This document shows positions 29,774 to 37,482 of a DNA stretch of 37,482 nucleotides, piece by piece. The position numbers and the translations under genes were made by a program. The DNA is from Planctomycetota bacterium. GTDB taxonomy: Bacteria > Planctomycetota > Planctomycetia > Planctomycetales > Planctomycetaceae. The stretch lies in contig QWQG01000212.1 in assembly GCA_003670925.1 (NCBI GenBank), positions 1 to 37,482 of the forward strand, given 5' to 3'. The notes beneath the pieces are model-generated. The model searched no databases. It was not told the origin of the DNA and was given only the letters and a program-made list of their open reading frames with translations. Within the stretch, counting starts at the first letter, position 1. Every line of letters starts with the position of its first letter.

Positions 29774-32221
29774 ATGTGGTTCGAGAGACTCATGCAGCCA
29801 AACCGACGGCGAACCTCCTCGACGCGAGCATTCCGCAAGGATGCCGTGGAACTTTTGGAGCAACGCTCCCTGTTAAGCGCTTTGACGGTGCAACTGGGCG
29901 CAGAGCATGACAACACAATCTACGATGTCGTGCCCGGTGACATGTCAAATGGCTCAGGCCAGTACATTGTTGCTGGCGGTGCGACGGGAACCGCAGCGGC
30001 GCGACGCGGTCTGGTGTCTTTTGATATTGCATCAGCCAAGATCCCCGTTGGTTCCACAATTTTAGATGTGGTTTTTAGCATGAATCTGGCGGAAACCAGC
30101 GGGGGTTCGGCCAGCGTGAGTATGCATAAATTGCTCAAGAAGTGGGGCGAGTCTGGATCAAACGCGGCGGGCAATGAGTTTGATGGTGCGGCGGCTCAAC
30201 AATTTGACGCGACCTGGCTGTTTTCCATGTTTGACCAGACAGCATGGTCCAATGCAGGCGGCGATTTTTCAGGCAGTTCAGCGTCGGTTTCAGTCGATTC
30301 ACGCGGCATCTATGAATGGATTGGCGGCGGCTTGATTGGTGATGTGCAGGAATGGTTGGATAATTCAGGATTGAATCACGGATGGCTGATTCAAGGCGGC
30401 GAAGTTGCCGGCAACGTCAAGGGTTTCGATAGTCGTGATTCGCCAAATGCAGTCCTGCGACCAACATTGGAAATTACTTACGAAGAACCGGTGCTACCAT
30501 CGATCGTGGAGGGTCGTAAATTTCTAGATCGCAATGCTGACGGGATTCATCTTTCGACCGCCGTCGCCAATTTGCAATTGGCATATAATCAGGAGAAAAA
30601 TTATTTCAACGCCTTTGGTGGTCAGGAATACTGGTATCGTTCGACGGCGAATAATTCTTGGTACTTTTTGCAATCGTCAGGAAGCTTGACGAAGTGGGAC
30701 GGCAAAACGAAAAGCCTCACCGGGCAAAAATTTGAATCGCTCGACACTCACGTCTGGTACACACCATCGACTTTAATTTCGAAAGATCCAAGTGCAGCGG
30801 AACCATGGTTGAATGGGTTCAAGTTTGAACTTGTGAATTCTGTCGGCACTGTTGTCGCTGTATCGACTTCGGGAGACATTGACCGAAATGGCGACAACAT
30901 TATTCAGGAAGAAACCGAACGCGGTTGGTATCGGTTTGAAAATGTGAAAGCAGGCGCATTCACGATCCGAGAAGTGCCTATGAGCGGATGGACTCAAAGT
31001 GCTTCTAGGACTTCACCGCTTGCCACGACCGTGTATGCCCTCGACACGTCTTTGGGACTCACATTCACAGGGAACTATGATGAAAACCGCGGTGGTCGAG
31101 GCGAACGCTGGCTGGGGACAGTCGAAAAAGTGTCCTACTACGTGACTCCGAACGGCGATCTCTACCAATGGAACGGAGCGGAAATTTCCAAAAGCGTGTT
31201 GGTTGAAGGAACGCTCATCGCTTCACTGGGAATGTCATATTACAAAGATCCAACATTGATTTGGGCTGCCTCGAATCCGACTCTCATTGTGACAGCAGGC
31301 TCGGTTGTGCAAGGCGGAAATTTCGGCAATTACCAACCAGCCGTCATCAGTGGTCGAAAGTGGCACGATCGCAATCCGGACGGCGTGCGAAACACGGTGG
31401 TCTATAATGACGCCCTCCCGATTCTGCAGGACTCGAAAAGTTCACGCGAACGCTCGGGCTACCGAGTTTGGGTCAAGAATGTGCTGACTGATCAACAGGC
31501 GCAGGTGACGTACTCTCTGAATTCCACGACTAATCTCATAAGCTACCCAAACAGCATTGGCACGATGCTAACTGTCAGCCTGCCCGGCATTGTGGGATCC
31601 AGTCCGGCAGCAGTGTCCGCATATCTGTTCGCAAATGAACCTTGGTTGAACGGCTGGACATTTCAATTGCTCAACGATCGTGGTTATGTCGTGGCTAGCT
31701 CCGTTTCCGCAGATCGTGATCTCAATCAAAGTTTGACCATCGAACCAGAACAGGAACGTGGCTGGTACTTATTCGATGGTCTCTTGCCTGGTAAATATAC
31801 CATCCGTGAGGTGCAGCAGTCCGGTTGGCTTCAGGTCTCTCCGCCGTCTATAGCTCTGCAGCCAAAGGTGGCTGATCTACAGACGCAGTATGGCTTCAAA
31901 CCCGCAACGAAAGATTTTTATAATTTTGGTGCTCTTAACGAACGCTGGTTCCAAAGTTCTACAAACGCATGGTTTTACCTTTTACCGAGCGGCATGCTTC
32001 ACGAATGGGACAAAAACAGTGGCGGTATGAAAGGTCTTGCTCGAGGTAAAATAATTGCCCAACTGTCCAGCAGTGTCTACCTCAATCCCCGCCTGTTGTA
32101 TTCACCAGCGAATGCCACGGTCAATGTTTTGAGCGGTTCAATCATCAACGATCGCCATTTCGGAAACCATAAGCTGCTTGACGGCTTATTCTCGTCACTC
32201 GTTGGCCAGATCATCTACTGA
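29774..32221 (+). CDS. Large planctomycete surface protein: LEPR-XLL-type N-terminus, DNRLRE-like and SdrD-B-like domains
   Basis: Protein of 815 residues. The N-terminus RAFRKDAVELLEQRSLLSA is the planctomycete LEPR-XLL-type export signal (here LEQR). About residues 35-240 form a DNRLRE-like beta domain (RRGLVSFDIA, GDVQEWLDNSGLNHGWLIQG, LRPTLEITYE). Two SdrD-B-like modules follow, beginning GRKFLDRNADGI and GRKWHDRNPDGV and each containing EPWLNG(F/W), an Asp/Asn-rich calcium-like stretch, ERGWY and (F/Y)TIREV...SGW. Inside and after them a roughly 50-residue unit recurs three times (NNSWYFLQSSGSLTKWDG, VSYYVTPNGDLYQWNG, NAWFYLLPSGMLHEWDK), with a fourth, degenerate copy in the second module. 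It is probably exposed on the cell surface. The start ATG at 29774 has AAGGAG upstream. Confidence 0.85.
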   Translation: MWFERLMQPNRRRTSSTRAFRKDAVELLEQRSLLSALTVQLGAEHDNTIYDVVPGDMSNGSGQYIVAGGATGTAAARRGLVSFDIASAKIPVGSTILDVVFSMNLAETSGGSASVSMHKLLKKWGESGSNAAGNEFDGAAAQQFDATWLFSMFDQTAWSNAGGDFSGSSASVSVDSRGIYEWIGGGLIGDVQEWLDNSGLNHGWLIQGGEVAGNVKGFDSRDSPNAVLRPTLEITYEEPVLPSIVEGRKFLDRNADGIHLSTAVANLQLAYNQEKNYFNAFGGQEYWYRSTANNSWYFLQSSGSLTKWDGKTKSLTGQKFESLDTHVWYTPSTLISKDPSAAEPWLNGFKFELVNSVGTVVAVSTSGDIDRNGDNIIQEETERGWYRFENVKAGAFTIREVPMSGWTQSASRTSPLATTVYALDTSLGLTFTGNYDENRGGRGERWLGTVEKVSYYVTPNGDLYQWNGAEISKSVLVEGTLIASLGMSYYKDPTLIWAASNPTLIVTAGSVVQGGNFGNYQPAVISGRKWHDRNPDGVRNTVVYNDALPILQDSKSSRERSGYRVWVKNVLTDQQAQVTYSLNSTTNLISYPNSIGTMLTVSLPGIVGSSPAAVSAYLFANEPWLNGWTFQLLNDRGYVVASSVSADRDLNQSLTIEPEQERGWYLFDGLLPGKYTIREVQQSGWLQVSPPSIALQPKVADLQTQYGFKPATKDFYNFGALNERWFQSSTNAWFYLLPSGMLHEWDKNSGGMKGLARGKIIAQLSSSVYLNPRLLYSPANATVNVLSGSIINDRHFGNHKLLDGLFSSLVGQIIY

Positions 32222-32460
32222 GAGACCTTGTCCCATTCGAATTGAACCCGAGGAATGACTCCAGACGGGCGACCGTGTGGATGTGAGGCATGGAGTATCA
32301 CATGCCGCGAATGGATTGATTACAGACCAAGGTCTTCTCACGCCTGCAGGCTTCAAGATCCGCTTTGGACGACATTCGCGAGGACATCTGCGGCCGAGAC
32401 CATGCATACCTGTGGTGTGAATTCGCGTGCTAAGTAAGCGTAGAAATCTCGATCATAATT

Positions 32461-33681
32461 TCAGCCTTCCGATAAACTCACAAGCGATTCCCGCATTTTA
32501 GTCGCGTTGCCAAATCGACAACTTGGATCATGCGCTAGACCGCGATTCAAAAACTGGATTAGTTGCGCCGTGGCTTGGGGCACATGCTGCTGAATAGGGG
32601 TCGGCCCGTTGCTCAGGATCGTGTCAATTGATACACGACCGTTACTGCAGGCATAAACTGGGGCATCACTGATCAATGTGTACAAAGTCGCTGCCACAGA
32701 AAACAGGTCGGACTGCGGTGTGGCGTCGCGACTGCTTCGCATCTGCTCAGGCGCCATATACGAAAGCGTACCCTTGATTTCATGTTCGCCGCTGAAACGG
32801 TCAAGCCCGGCATCTGCGAAGCATTTCGCTAGACCGAAATCTGCTAGCTTTGCTTTGAGACCACCGTCTTGCTGCGACACGAGGATGTTTCGAGGCTTGA
32901 TGTCGCGATGAATCACACCCTGTTCGTGGACATGACTCAGTCCGTCAAGAACCTGACGGATCAAGCCACAGGCAACGCGAATTCGGACGGATGTCGTCAT
33001 TCCACGGAGAATAGCCATCAAATCTATGGCAGCCACATATTCCATAATCAGAAAGACATGACCGTTTGCAACTCCGGTATCGATAAACCTCACGATCCGT
33101 TTATGACTAAGTTTGCACAATACGGAGGCCTCGCGAACCATGGAGTTGATGATCAGATCATTTGTGATCATTGATGGCGCGATCAGCTTGACCGCAACGA
33201 TTTTCCCCGTCTCCTGCTGAACAGCTTTGTAAACAACTCCTGTTGTTCCGCTCCCAATCTGTTCCTGCAACTCATATCCACCGACACAGGCTGGCGGAAG
33301 TTGCATCAAATCTGTTTTGCCCAATGACACGAAAACGTCGCCAGTCTCAGTGACCCCCAAAGATGCTTTATCGGTTTCCTCGATGCGAACTCGAATGAAC
33401 GTCCTGCCGCCACTAATGGTGTCACCATTGTCCAGCCAACGCTCGACAATGCGTTCCCCGTTGACGAACGTCCCATTGGCACTCTTCAGGTCGCGCACAA
33501 AGCAGCGTGGCGGGTCAATTTCGATCTGTAAGTGATTCCGCGAAACTACTAGATCGTCGTCTAGGCACAAATGGGAATTTTCTGAACGTCCCAATAAGAA
33601 CGTCTCGATTCCGCGAAACGTAAAAACTTTTCCCGCCGCAGGACCCTCCAAAACCTCAAGCACCACTGATCCCGAAGGCAT
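32461..33681 (-). CDS. FHA domain Ser/Thr protein kinase
   Basis: Protein of 406 residues. An N-terminal FHA domain (about 5-100) shows LLGRSENSHLCL, VVSRNHLQI and SANGTFVNGERI, the phosphothreonine-binding signature. The kinase domain (about 136-400) shows the glycine loop IGSGTTGVVYKA (142-153), lysine K165 in IVAVKL, catalytic VIHRDIKPRNIL (HRD 258-260), DFG at 281-283 and MAPEQ at 309-313. It is soluble, with no transmembrane sensor region as in many Hanks-type kinases, so the FHA probably reads phosphorylated partners. The start is the ATG at 33681 with AAAGGAG seven bases upstream, rather than the first in-frame start at 33735. A short ORF overlaps this start. Confidence 0.92.
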   Translation of the reverse strand: MPSGSVVLEVLEGPAAGKVFTFRGIETFLLGRSENSHLCLDDDLVVSRNHLQIEIDPPRCFVRDLKSANGTFVNGERIVERWLDNGDTISGGRTFIRVRIEETDKASLGVTETGDVFVSLGKTDLMQLPPACVGGYELQEQIGSGTTGVVYKAVQQETGKIVAVKLIAPSMITNDLIINSMVREASVLCKLSHKRIVRFIDTGVANGHVFLIMEYVAAIDLMAILRGMTTSVRIRVACGLIRQVLDGLSHVHEQGVIHRDIKPRNILVSQQDGGLKAKLADFGLAKCFADAGLDRFSGEHEIKGTLSYMAPEQMRSSRDATPQSDLFSVAATLYTLISDAPVYACSNGRVSIDTILSNGPTPIQQHVPQATAQLIQFLNRGLAHDPSCRFGNATKMRESLVSLSEG

Positions 33682-33745
33682 GCCACTCTCCTTTAGTTTT
33701 GATGCGAGCAATCCCAAAAGCGTCGCCACCACCAATTTCCAGCAT
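33656..33745 (-). CDS. Possible 29-residue ORF overlapping the kinase start
   Basis: ATG at 33745 with GGAAGG four bases upstream and TGA at 33658..33656, so it ends inside the kinase gene in a different frame. The protein begins MLEIGGGDAFGIARIKTKGE. The same frame is open for about 20 more codons upstream (contains IYDDRVRTLPTQPSEG), so it could instead be the tail of a decayed upstream gene. Translational coupling to the kinase is conceivable; the evidence is slight. Confidence 0.25.
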   Translation of the reverse strand: MLEIGGGDAFGIARIKTKGEWHAFGISGA

Positions 33746-33903
33746 CAGCCCTTCCGACGGTTGAGTAGGCAAGGTACGAACTCGATCGTCATAAATTGTG
33801 ACTGCGCTGGATCAGCAGCAGCATCCCGAGAACGTAAAATTTGTCGACGTGCAATTCAGTAATGCCACACTAGGCCGTCTACGCTTCGACGCTAGTCCTG
33901 CAC

Positions 33904-36054
33904 TTACGGCACAATTCCGCCGACTCCCGGAATTCCTCCAGGAAATTTATCAAAGTGCGGAGGCATGGAGGCGTCGCCGGGTTTCGCTGCTTCTTTTGGA
34001 CCGACGACGTCCACTCGAGCTGGCCGCAATTTTTCAAAACTGTCGGCTGAAATGACGTAGTACCATGCCTCGAAGCGAGCCGACAATTCTTTCGCAAGTT
34101 TTTTGCCGTCCTTGCTGCGATCTTCCCACGACTTCAACGCATCTGCGAATCCTGATTTCTCCGCTTCATATTTGCCGAGTGCCTGCAGGTACTGCTTCTG
34201 AGCTTCTGCCTTCGGATCAGCAGGGGGTGCTGGTTCCTGCGGAGTTGTCGCTGGGAGCACTGGTTTTTCGGCTCCATCAACGGCAGGAGTATCAGTTTCG
34301 ACCTTTGCCGATTCTGATGGCACTTCGTTCGCAGGAATGATTTCGGGAGTTTCATCGCTCGTGGCTGGTTCTATCGTGGCTGGTTCTATCGTGGTCGCCT
34401 GTGAGTCGTTGGCGGCGGCATCGGCAGGCTCACTGCTCGTCGGCTCGGGGTCCACGACGTCGGCTGCGGCAGGTTCATCGCATGCTGATTCAACCGGTGC
34501 GGGCTCGCTGGCCTCATCCTGTCCGGCCTCTGTCGATGCACTTTCGTCTGCTGGTTTCTCTCCGGCCTCAAGAGGAGCTTCCTCCTTCGGAGTTGCAGCA
34601 TCGTCTAGTGGAGGAGCAGCATCTGCAGGTACCGCATTCTCGGGGGCAACTCCATGGCTAGGCTGCGCGTCATTGGCTGGCGTTTCTGCTTTGGCATCTC
34701 CGGGCGTCTCGCTAGGAATTACTCCTTCGTTCAGAATGGCTGGCATTTCTGGTGCGACGGGCTCAACGGGTTTCTCACCCATTAAGGCTTCATCAAAATC
34801 AACCTTCACGAGCAAATACCGCCGAGGTCCGGATTCAACATCACCCGGTTTGCCTGCCGGCTTCGTTAGATCGTCACTGCCGTCTGCCGTGGCATCCTGC
34901 TTCTCTTCGTCAACATCGGCCTTTGCAGCGTCTCCTTCAACTCCCGATTTTTCATGCAAGCCAGTTTCAAGATCTTTGGCTGTACCCCGCGCCACTTCGC
35001 CGAAATACAGGGTGTAACGAACGCCGTTCTTTGTCCCCGCAACGAGTTCACCTTCGTTCGAAACGAGTTTCTTCTGACCATTCTCGCCGCGTGCAATAAA
35101 AAATCCTTGGCGTTGCATGTCGGCTTGAAGAATCTGCATGACAACAGGATTCCCTGCCATCTCCTCAGATACGGTCAAATCAGCATTCAGGCCTTCCGGC
35201 TTGGGACGCACACCCACAATTTTCAACTGATCTAGGTTTTTTGCCAGATCATTGACGGGAGCTTCCTTTACCGATTCTGTTTCGACATCTAACCCAGTGA
35301 CAGTCCATTTGTTGTCCGTCGTATTTTTATCGAACTCAAGCGTGTCTCCCCGGAGAATTTCTCCTTTGTCTTCGTCAACTGAATACTTATCAACGATCAC
35401 CTGCACAATATCTGCCTCACTGAGCTTGAGTAGATCGGGTTCGATCCAGTCACTGAACTTCGCCGAAAGATCCGTCCCAATTTCAGCAATGTAGACATTG
35501 TTTTTTTCTGGCTGACGCACATAATAACGCTGGTTCTGACCTTCCACTGGCTTGCCAATGATCAGATCAACCAGAGGATTGCCACCGACATCTCGGAGCG
35601 TCACCCGCGTGCCACGCGATTCATCTTTTTCGCCATCTTTGGCCGCTAAATCAACAGCCACATCGTCGTCTGGATCAGCCACTCCGTAACGTCCCCAGTC
35701 GTCTTTATTACGACTCTGCAACGCCATCTTTTTAGCGCCGATGAAAGACGATGCAGTCCGCGCCAGACGATCAGCTGCTTCCGCAGGGTAGTTGTGATGC
35801 GAGGGGATTACCCAGAGGCCCTTGTCGTCCTGCTTCACAGAGAACGCCATTGGCTCCTTGGCCTCGGTGTCGTACTTCGCTACGCTCAGCGATGTGGCCT
35901 TCAGTGGGTCGGTGAATTCCGCAAAGAACTCCTGACCAACGTCAGCAAAGTCAGCATTCGTGACAGGACGATTGATGTATTTCACACCCATCGCGGACAG
36001 AACTGCAAATGCGGCAACGGCACCAAATGTCAATGTACGATTCGTTGTGTTCAT
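33904..36054 (-). CDS. DUF4340 domain-containing membrane-anchored protein
   Basis: Protein of 716 residues. A single N-terminal membrane segment (about 8-25: LTFGAVAAFAVLSAMGVKYI) places the rest on the outside. The following part has DUF4340 features: FSVKQDDKGLWVIPSHHNYPAEAADRLARTASSFIGAKKM, then VTLRDVGGNPLVDLIIGKP, RYYVRQPEKNNVYIAEI and FSDWIEPDLLKLSEADI. A long low-complexity region rich in Pro, Ala, Glu and Thr (about 440-620) follows, then a charged segment of KYEAEK type and a C-terminal block ending GGIVP. The GldG-like gene ends 62 bases upstream on the same strand, the usual pairing in gliding-type ABC systems. The function within that system is unknown. The start ATG is at 36054. 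Confidence 0.88.
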   Translation of the reverse strand: MNTTNRTLTFGAVAAFAVLSAMGVKYINRPVTNADFADVGQEFFAEFTDPLKATSLSVAKYDTEAKEPMAFSVKQDDKGLWVIPSHHNYPAEAADRLARTASSFIGAKKMALQSRNKDDWGRYGVADPDDDVAVDLAAKDGEKDESRGTRVTLRDVGGNPLVDLIIGKPVEGQNQRYYVRQPEKNNVYIAEIGTDLSAKFSDWIEPDLLKLSEADIVQVIVDKYSVDEDKGEILRGDTLEFDKNTTDNKWTVTGLDVETESVKEAPVNDLAKNLDQLKIVGVRPKPEGLNADLTVSEEMAGNPVVMQILQADMQRQGFFIARGENGQKKLVSNEGELVAGTKNGVRYTLYFGEVARGTAKDLETGLHEKSGVEGDAAKADVDEEKQDATADGSDDLTKPAGKPGDVESGPRRYLLVKVDFDEALMGEKPVEPVAPEMPAILNEGVIPSETPGDAKAETPANDAQPSHGVAPENAVPADAAPPLDDAATPKEEAPLEAGEKPADESASTEAGQDEASEPAPVESACDEPAAADVVDPEPTSSEPADAAANDSQATTIEPATIEPATSDETPEIIPANEVPSESAKVETDTPAVDGAEKPVLPATTPQEPAPPADPKAEAQKQYLQALGKYEAEKSGFADALKSWEDRSKDGKKLAKELSARFEAWYYVISADSFEKLRPARVDVVGPKEAAKPGDASMPPHFDKFPGGIPGVGGIVP

Positions 36055-36116
36055 AGCAAGAAACCTGACTCAACAGGATGTGATCACGAATAAAAGTCAA
36101 ACAGCACACACGAAGG

Positions 36117-37482
36117 TCAACCCTTCCGCCGATTTGGATTGATCGACTGGTTCTCAGCCAGATTTCGCAGGCCCAGAAACAGCATTCCAAAACAGATCGG
36201 GAGAATGATAGGAATGATGCATGCCACAATGCGGACCGTGTTTTCAATCCGGCGAATTTCACGTTTCATTTCAAGGCCGGATTTACGAACCTTGGAATTC
36301 AGTTGGCGTTCAAGGGTTTCACTCTCCAGCTTGAGGCGTCGATTCACCTGCTGCTCTTTTTGTTGCAACTGGGTGTCTTTACTGCGAGGATCTAGGGTCT
36401 CATCTTCGCTGATCTTCTTGATCTCAGCACGCAAGTCTTCTTCCGCCTTCTTCAGACGTGCATCTAGTTCCTCTTGCGCATTCTTCTCTTCCTTATTCAA
36501 TGACGTCCGCAAGGCGCTCGTCCGATTTTCAACAAACTTCAATGTTCGCAGACTCTGGCGGCGGGATCGAAGCGAGATAAATGTCTCATCACTCGCCAAT
36601 GCATCCACTGCGTTCAATACAAACGTGACATTGTCAAACTTGACTTCGAGATTGCCGCGATTACGTTCTAGAAAAAACCAATCCGTGATCATGTCAATAT
36701 CCGAGCAAAGCACTACGTTAAGAGGCGTTTCCGAACTTTTGTTTCGGATCTGAGCCGCCAAAATATGCGTCTTCCCGTCATCACTCCGACGTGGGTTCGG
36801 ATTGATTTCTGTGCCGCCCTGTGAGAATGGATTGAAACCGGCTTGCGACGTAAATTTCTCCCACGGCAGGAGTCCTGATTCGTTACTGGTCTTTAGTAGC
36901 GGAATAAACTCCTGCTCAGAGCGTCCCGCTCGATCAACAATCGTCCCCGGATACAGCATTACCAAGTCTTGGAGGTTTTGGCTGATCTTACTGTCCGGCG
37001 AAAAGGGACCTTCAACACCCTCCTTGTAGCCAGATCGTGAAACAAAGATGTATTCTGGGGGTAGCGTTGCAAATTCAGAATGCGGATTGTTTCGGTCATA
37101 GACGATCTGATCGTACTGCCACGACACGTTCAGCAGTTTCATCAATGCGGTCAATTCACCGCCATCCGCTTTTTGTTCGGGAGGTGCACCACCGCCGAAC
37201 ATCTGATTGCCTCCACCCGGCTTTGGCAATCGTGGTGCCATGGCTAATCCAGATTGATTCTGAAAGACAAACGGACATGGATCATCAAAGATCAAGGTCG
37301 GTTTTCCCGCCTTCACGTATTCTAAGAAATTCACCATTTGTGGTTCCGTCAGCGACGACGGCATGACCGCAATCAACACATCAAAATTCTGTTTGGCGGA
37401 GTCGGGCTTCGCCTCCGTAACGGCAGACTCCTTTGCTGCGGCTTCGTCGTCGACTGGTTTTTCGTCCGGCTTCGTGGCGTCA
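36117..37482 (-). CDS. GldG-like ABC transport auxiliary protein, 5' end cut by window edge
   Basis: The frame is open from the right edge to TGA at 36119..36117, about 454 residues visible; the N-terminus lies outside. It resembles the ABC_transp_aux (GldG/Gtr1-like) family: DVLIAVMPSSLTEPQMVNFLEYVKAGKPTLIFDDPCPF is the typical 'cannot restore, remove' lobe. This is followed by LLNVSWQYDQIVYDRNNPHSEF and a C-terminal FVLNAVDALASDETFISLRSR. A long coiled coil (about 110 residues, KKAEEDLRAEIKKI...) and one membrane helix (IVACIIPIILPICFGMLFLGL) precede a basic tail. A Gly/Pro insertion (KPGGGNQMFGGGAPPEQ) is present. The acidic/Ala/Pro-rich stretch at the right edge is part of the same frame. 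Together with the DUF4340 gene it forms one operon; the ATPase and permease genes should lie to the right. Confidence 0.88.
   Translation of the reverse strand, partial: DATKPDEKPVDDEAAAKESAVTEAKPDSAKQNFDVLIAVMPSSLTEPQMVNFLEYVKAGKPTLIFDDPCPFVFQNQSGLAMAPRLPKPGGGNQMFGGGAPPEQKADGGELTALMKLLNVSWQYDQIVYDRNNPHSEFATLPPEYIFVSRSGYKEGVEGPFSPDSKISQNLQDLVMLYPGTIVDRAGRSEQEFIPLLKTSNESGLLPWEKFTSQAGFNPFSQGGTEINPNPRRSDDGKTHILAAQIRNKSSETPLNVVLCSDIDMITDWFFLERNRGNLEVKFDNVTFVLNAVDALASDETFISLRSRRQSLRTLKFVENRTSALRTSLNKEEKNAQEELDARLKKAEEDLRAEIKKISEDETLDPRSKDTQLQQKEQQVNRRLKLESETLERQLNSKVRKSGLEMKREIRRIENTVRIVACIIPIILPICFGMLFLGLRNLAENQSINPNRRKG

Noticed and set aside
34337-35017. 226-residue Ser/Ala/Gly-rich plus-strand ORF
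   Set aside because: It is the antisense of the Pro/Ala/Glu-rich low-complexity part of the DUF4340 gene; the composition follows from that and no start signal is present.

Overview
The window looks like a chromosomal piece of a planctomycete. The evidence is a large surface protein that begins with a variant of the planctomycete LEPR-XLL signal (LEQRSLLSA), a DUF1080 (3-keto-disaccharide hydrolase type) exported protein, an FHA-Ser/Thr kinase, a GldG-like/DUF4340 pair, a short 'DE.G...AE.VLV' membrane protein at the left edge, and GC-moderate DNA with long poorly coding spacers. No transposase, integrase, tRNA, rRNA or CRISPR array is visible.

Layout. 1-3.2 kb: edge of a small membrane protein gene (-), about 950 bases without a clear gene, a DUF1080 protein (+) and an intact L-threonine 3-dehydrogenase gene tdh (+). 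3.5-27.7 kb: a large, patchy polysaccharide locus. Its left part (3.5-11.2 kb) has genes on both strands: two zinc-ribbon methyltransferases, a DegT-type aminotransferase, a GNAT-like acyltransferase, a GT2 glycosyltransferase, and a translationally overlapping formyltransferase/polysaccharide-deacetylase pair. It ends in a 3' fragment of a second tdh (11.37-11.86 kb), so 8.2 kb lies between direct repeats of tdh. The middle (11.9-17.6 kb) is scarred: an FkbM methyltransferase gene between two near-identical inverted REPIN-like repeats, a YdjC-type deacetylase remnant fused onto a 3'-truncated HAD-IIIC (FkbH-like) gene that is itself split by an in-frame TAG, a sulfotransferase remnant, a methyltransferase and an intact sulfotransferase. 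The right part (17.9-27.7 kb) is a same-strand (-) run: unknown protein, alkaline-phosphatase-superfamily enzyme, SQD1-like sugar nucleotide enzyme, thioredoxin-sulfotransferase fusion, CapD/PseB-type dehydratase, Wzx-like flippase, Wzy/WaaL-like membrane protein and a GT-B glycosyltransferase. 28-37.5 kb: M24 peptidase (-), the large surface protein (+), FHA-kinase (-), DUF4340 protein (-) and a GldG-like ABC auxiliary protein (-) running off the right edge.

Together the locus suggests a Wzx/Wzy-type export glycan with amino sugars (dehydratase, aminotransferase, N-acyl and N-formyl transfer, deacetylation) that is probably also sulfated or sulfonated (two sulfotransferases and an SQD1-like enzyme). 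No initiating transferase or Wza/Wzc exporter is seen, so part of the pathway is elsewhere.

Two cross-gene patterns stand out. First, at least eight unrelated enzymes of the locus, and a ninth after correcting an apparent frameshift, end in Ala-Ala, often as Arg-x-Ala-Ala or Arg-Ala-Ala. The Ala codons differ and none of the eight non-glycan genes whose ends are visible does this. Second, five consecutive intergenic spacers of the right-hand operon are filled by degenerate tandem repeats that all have a 7-base period but different unit sequences. Several single-base lesions suggest either recent decay or sequencing errors in this locus.
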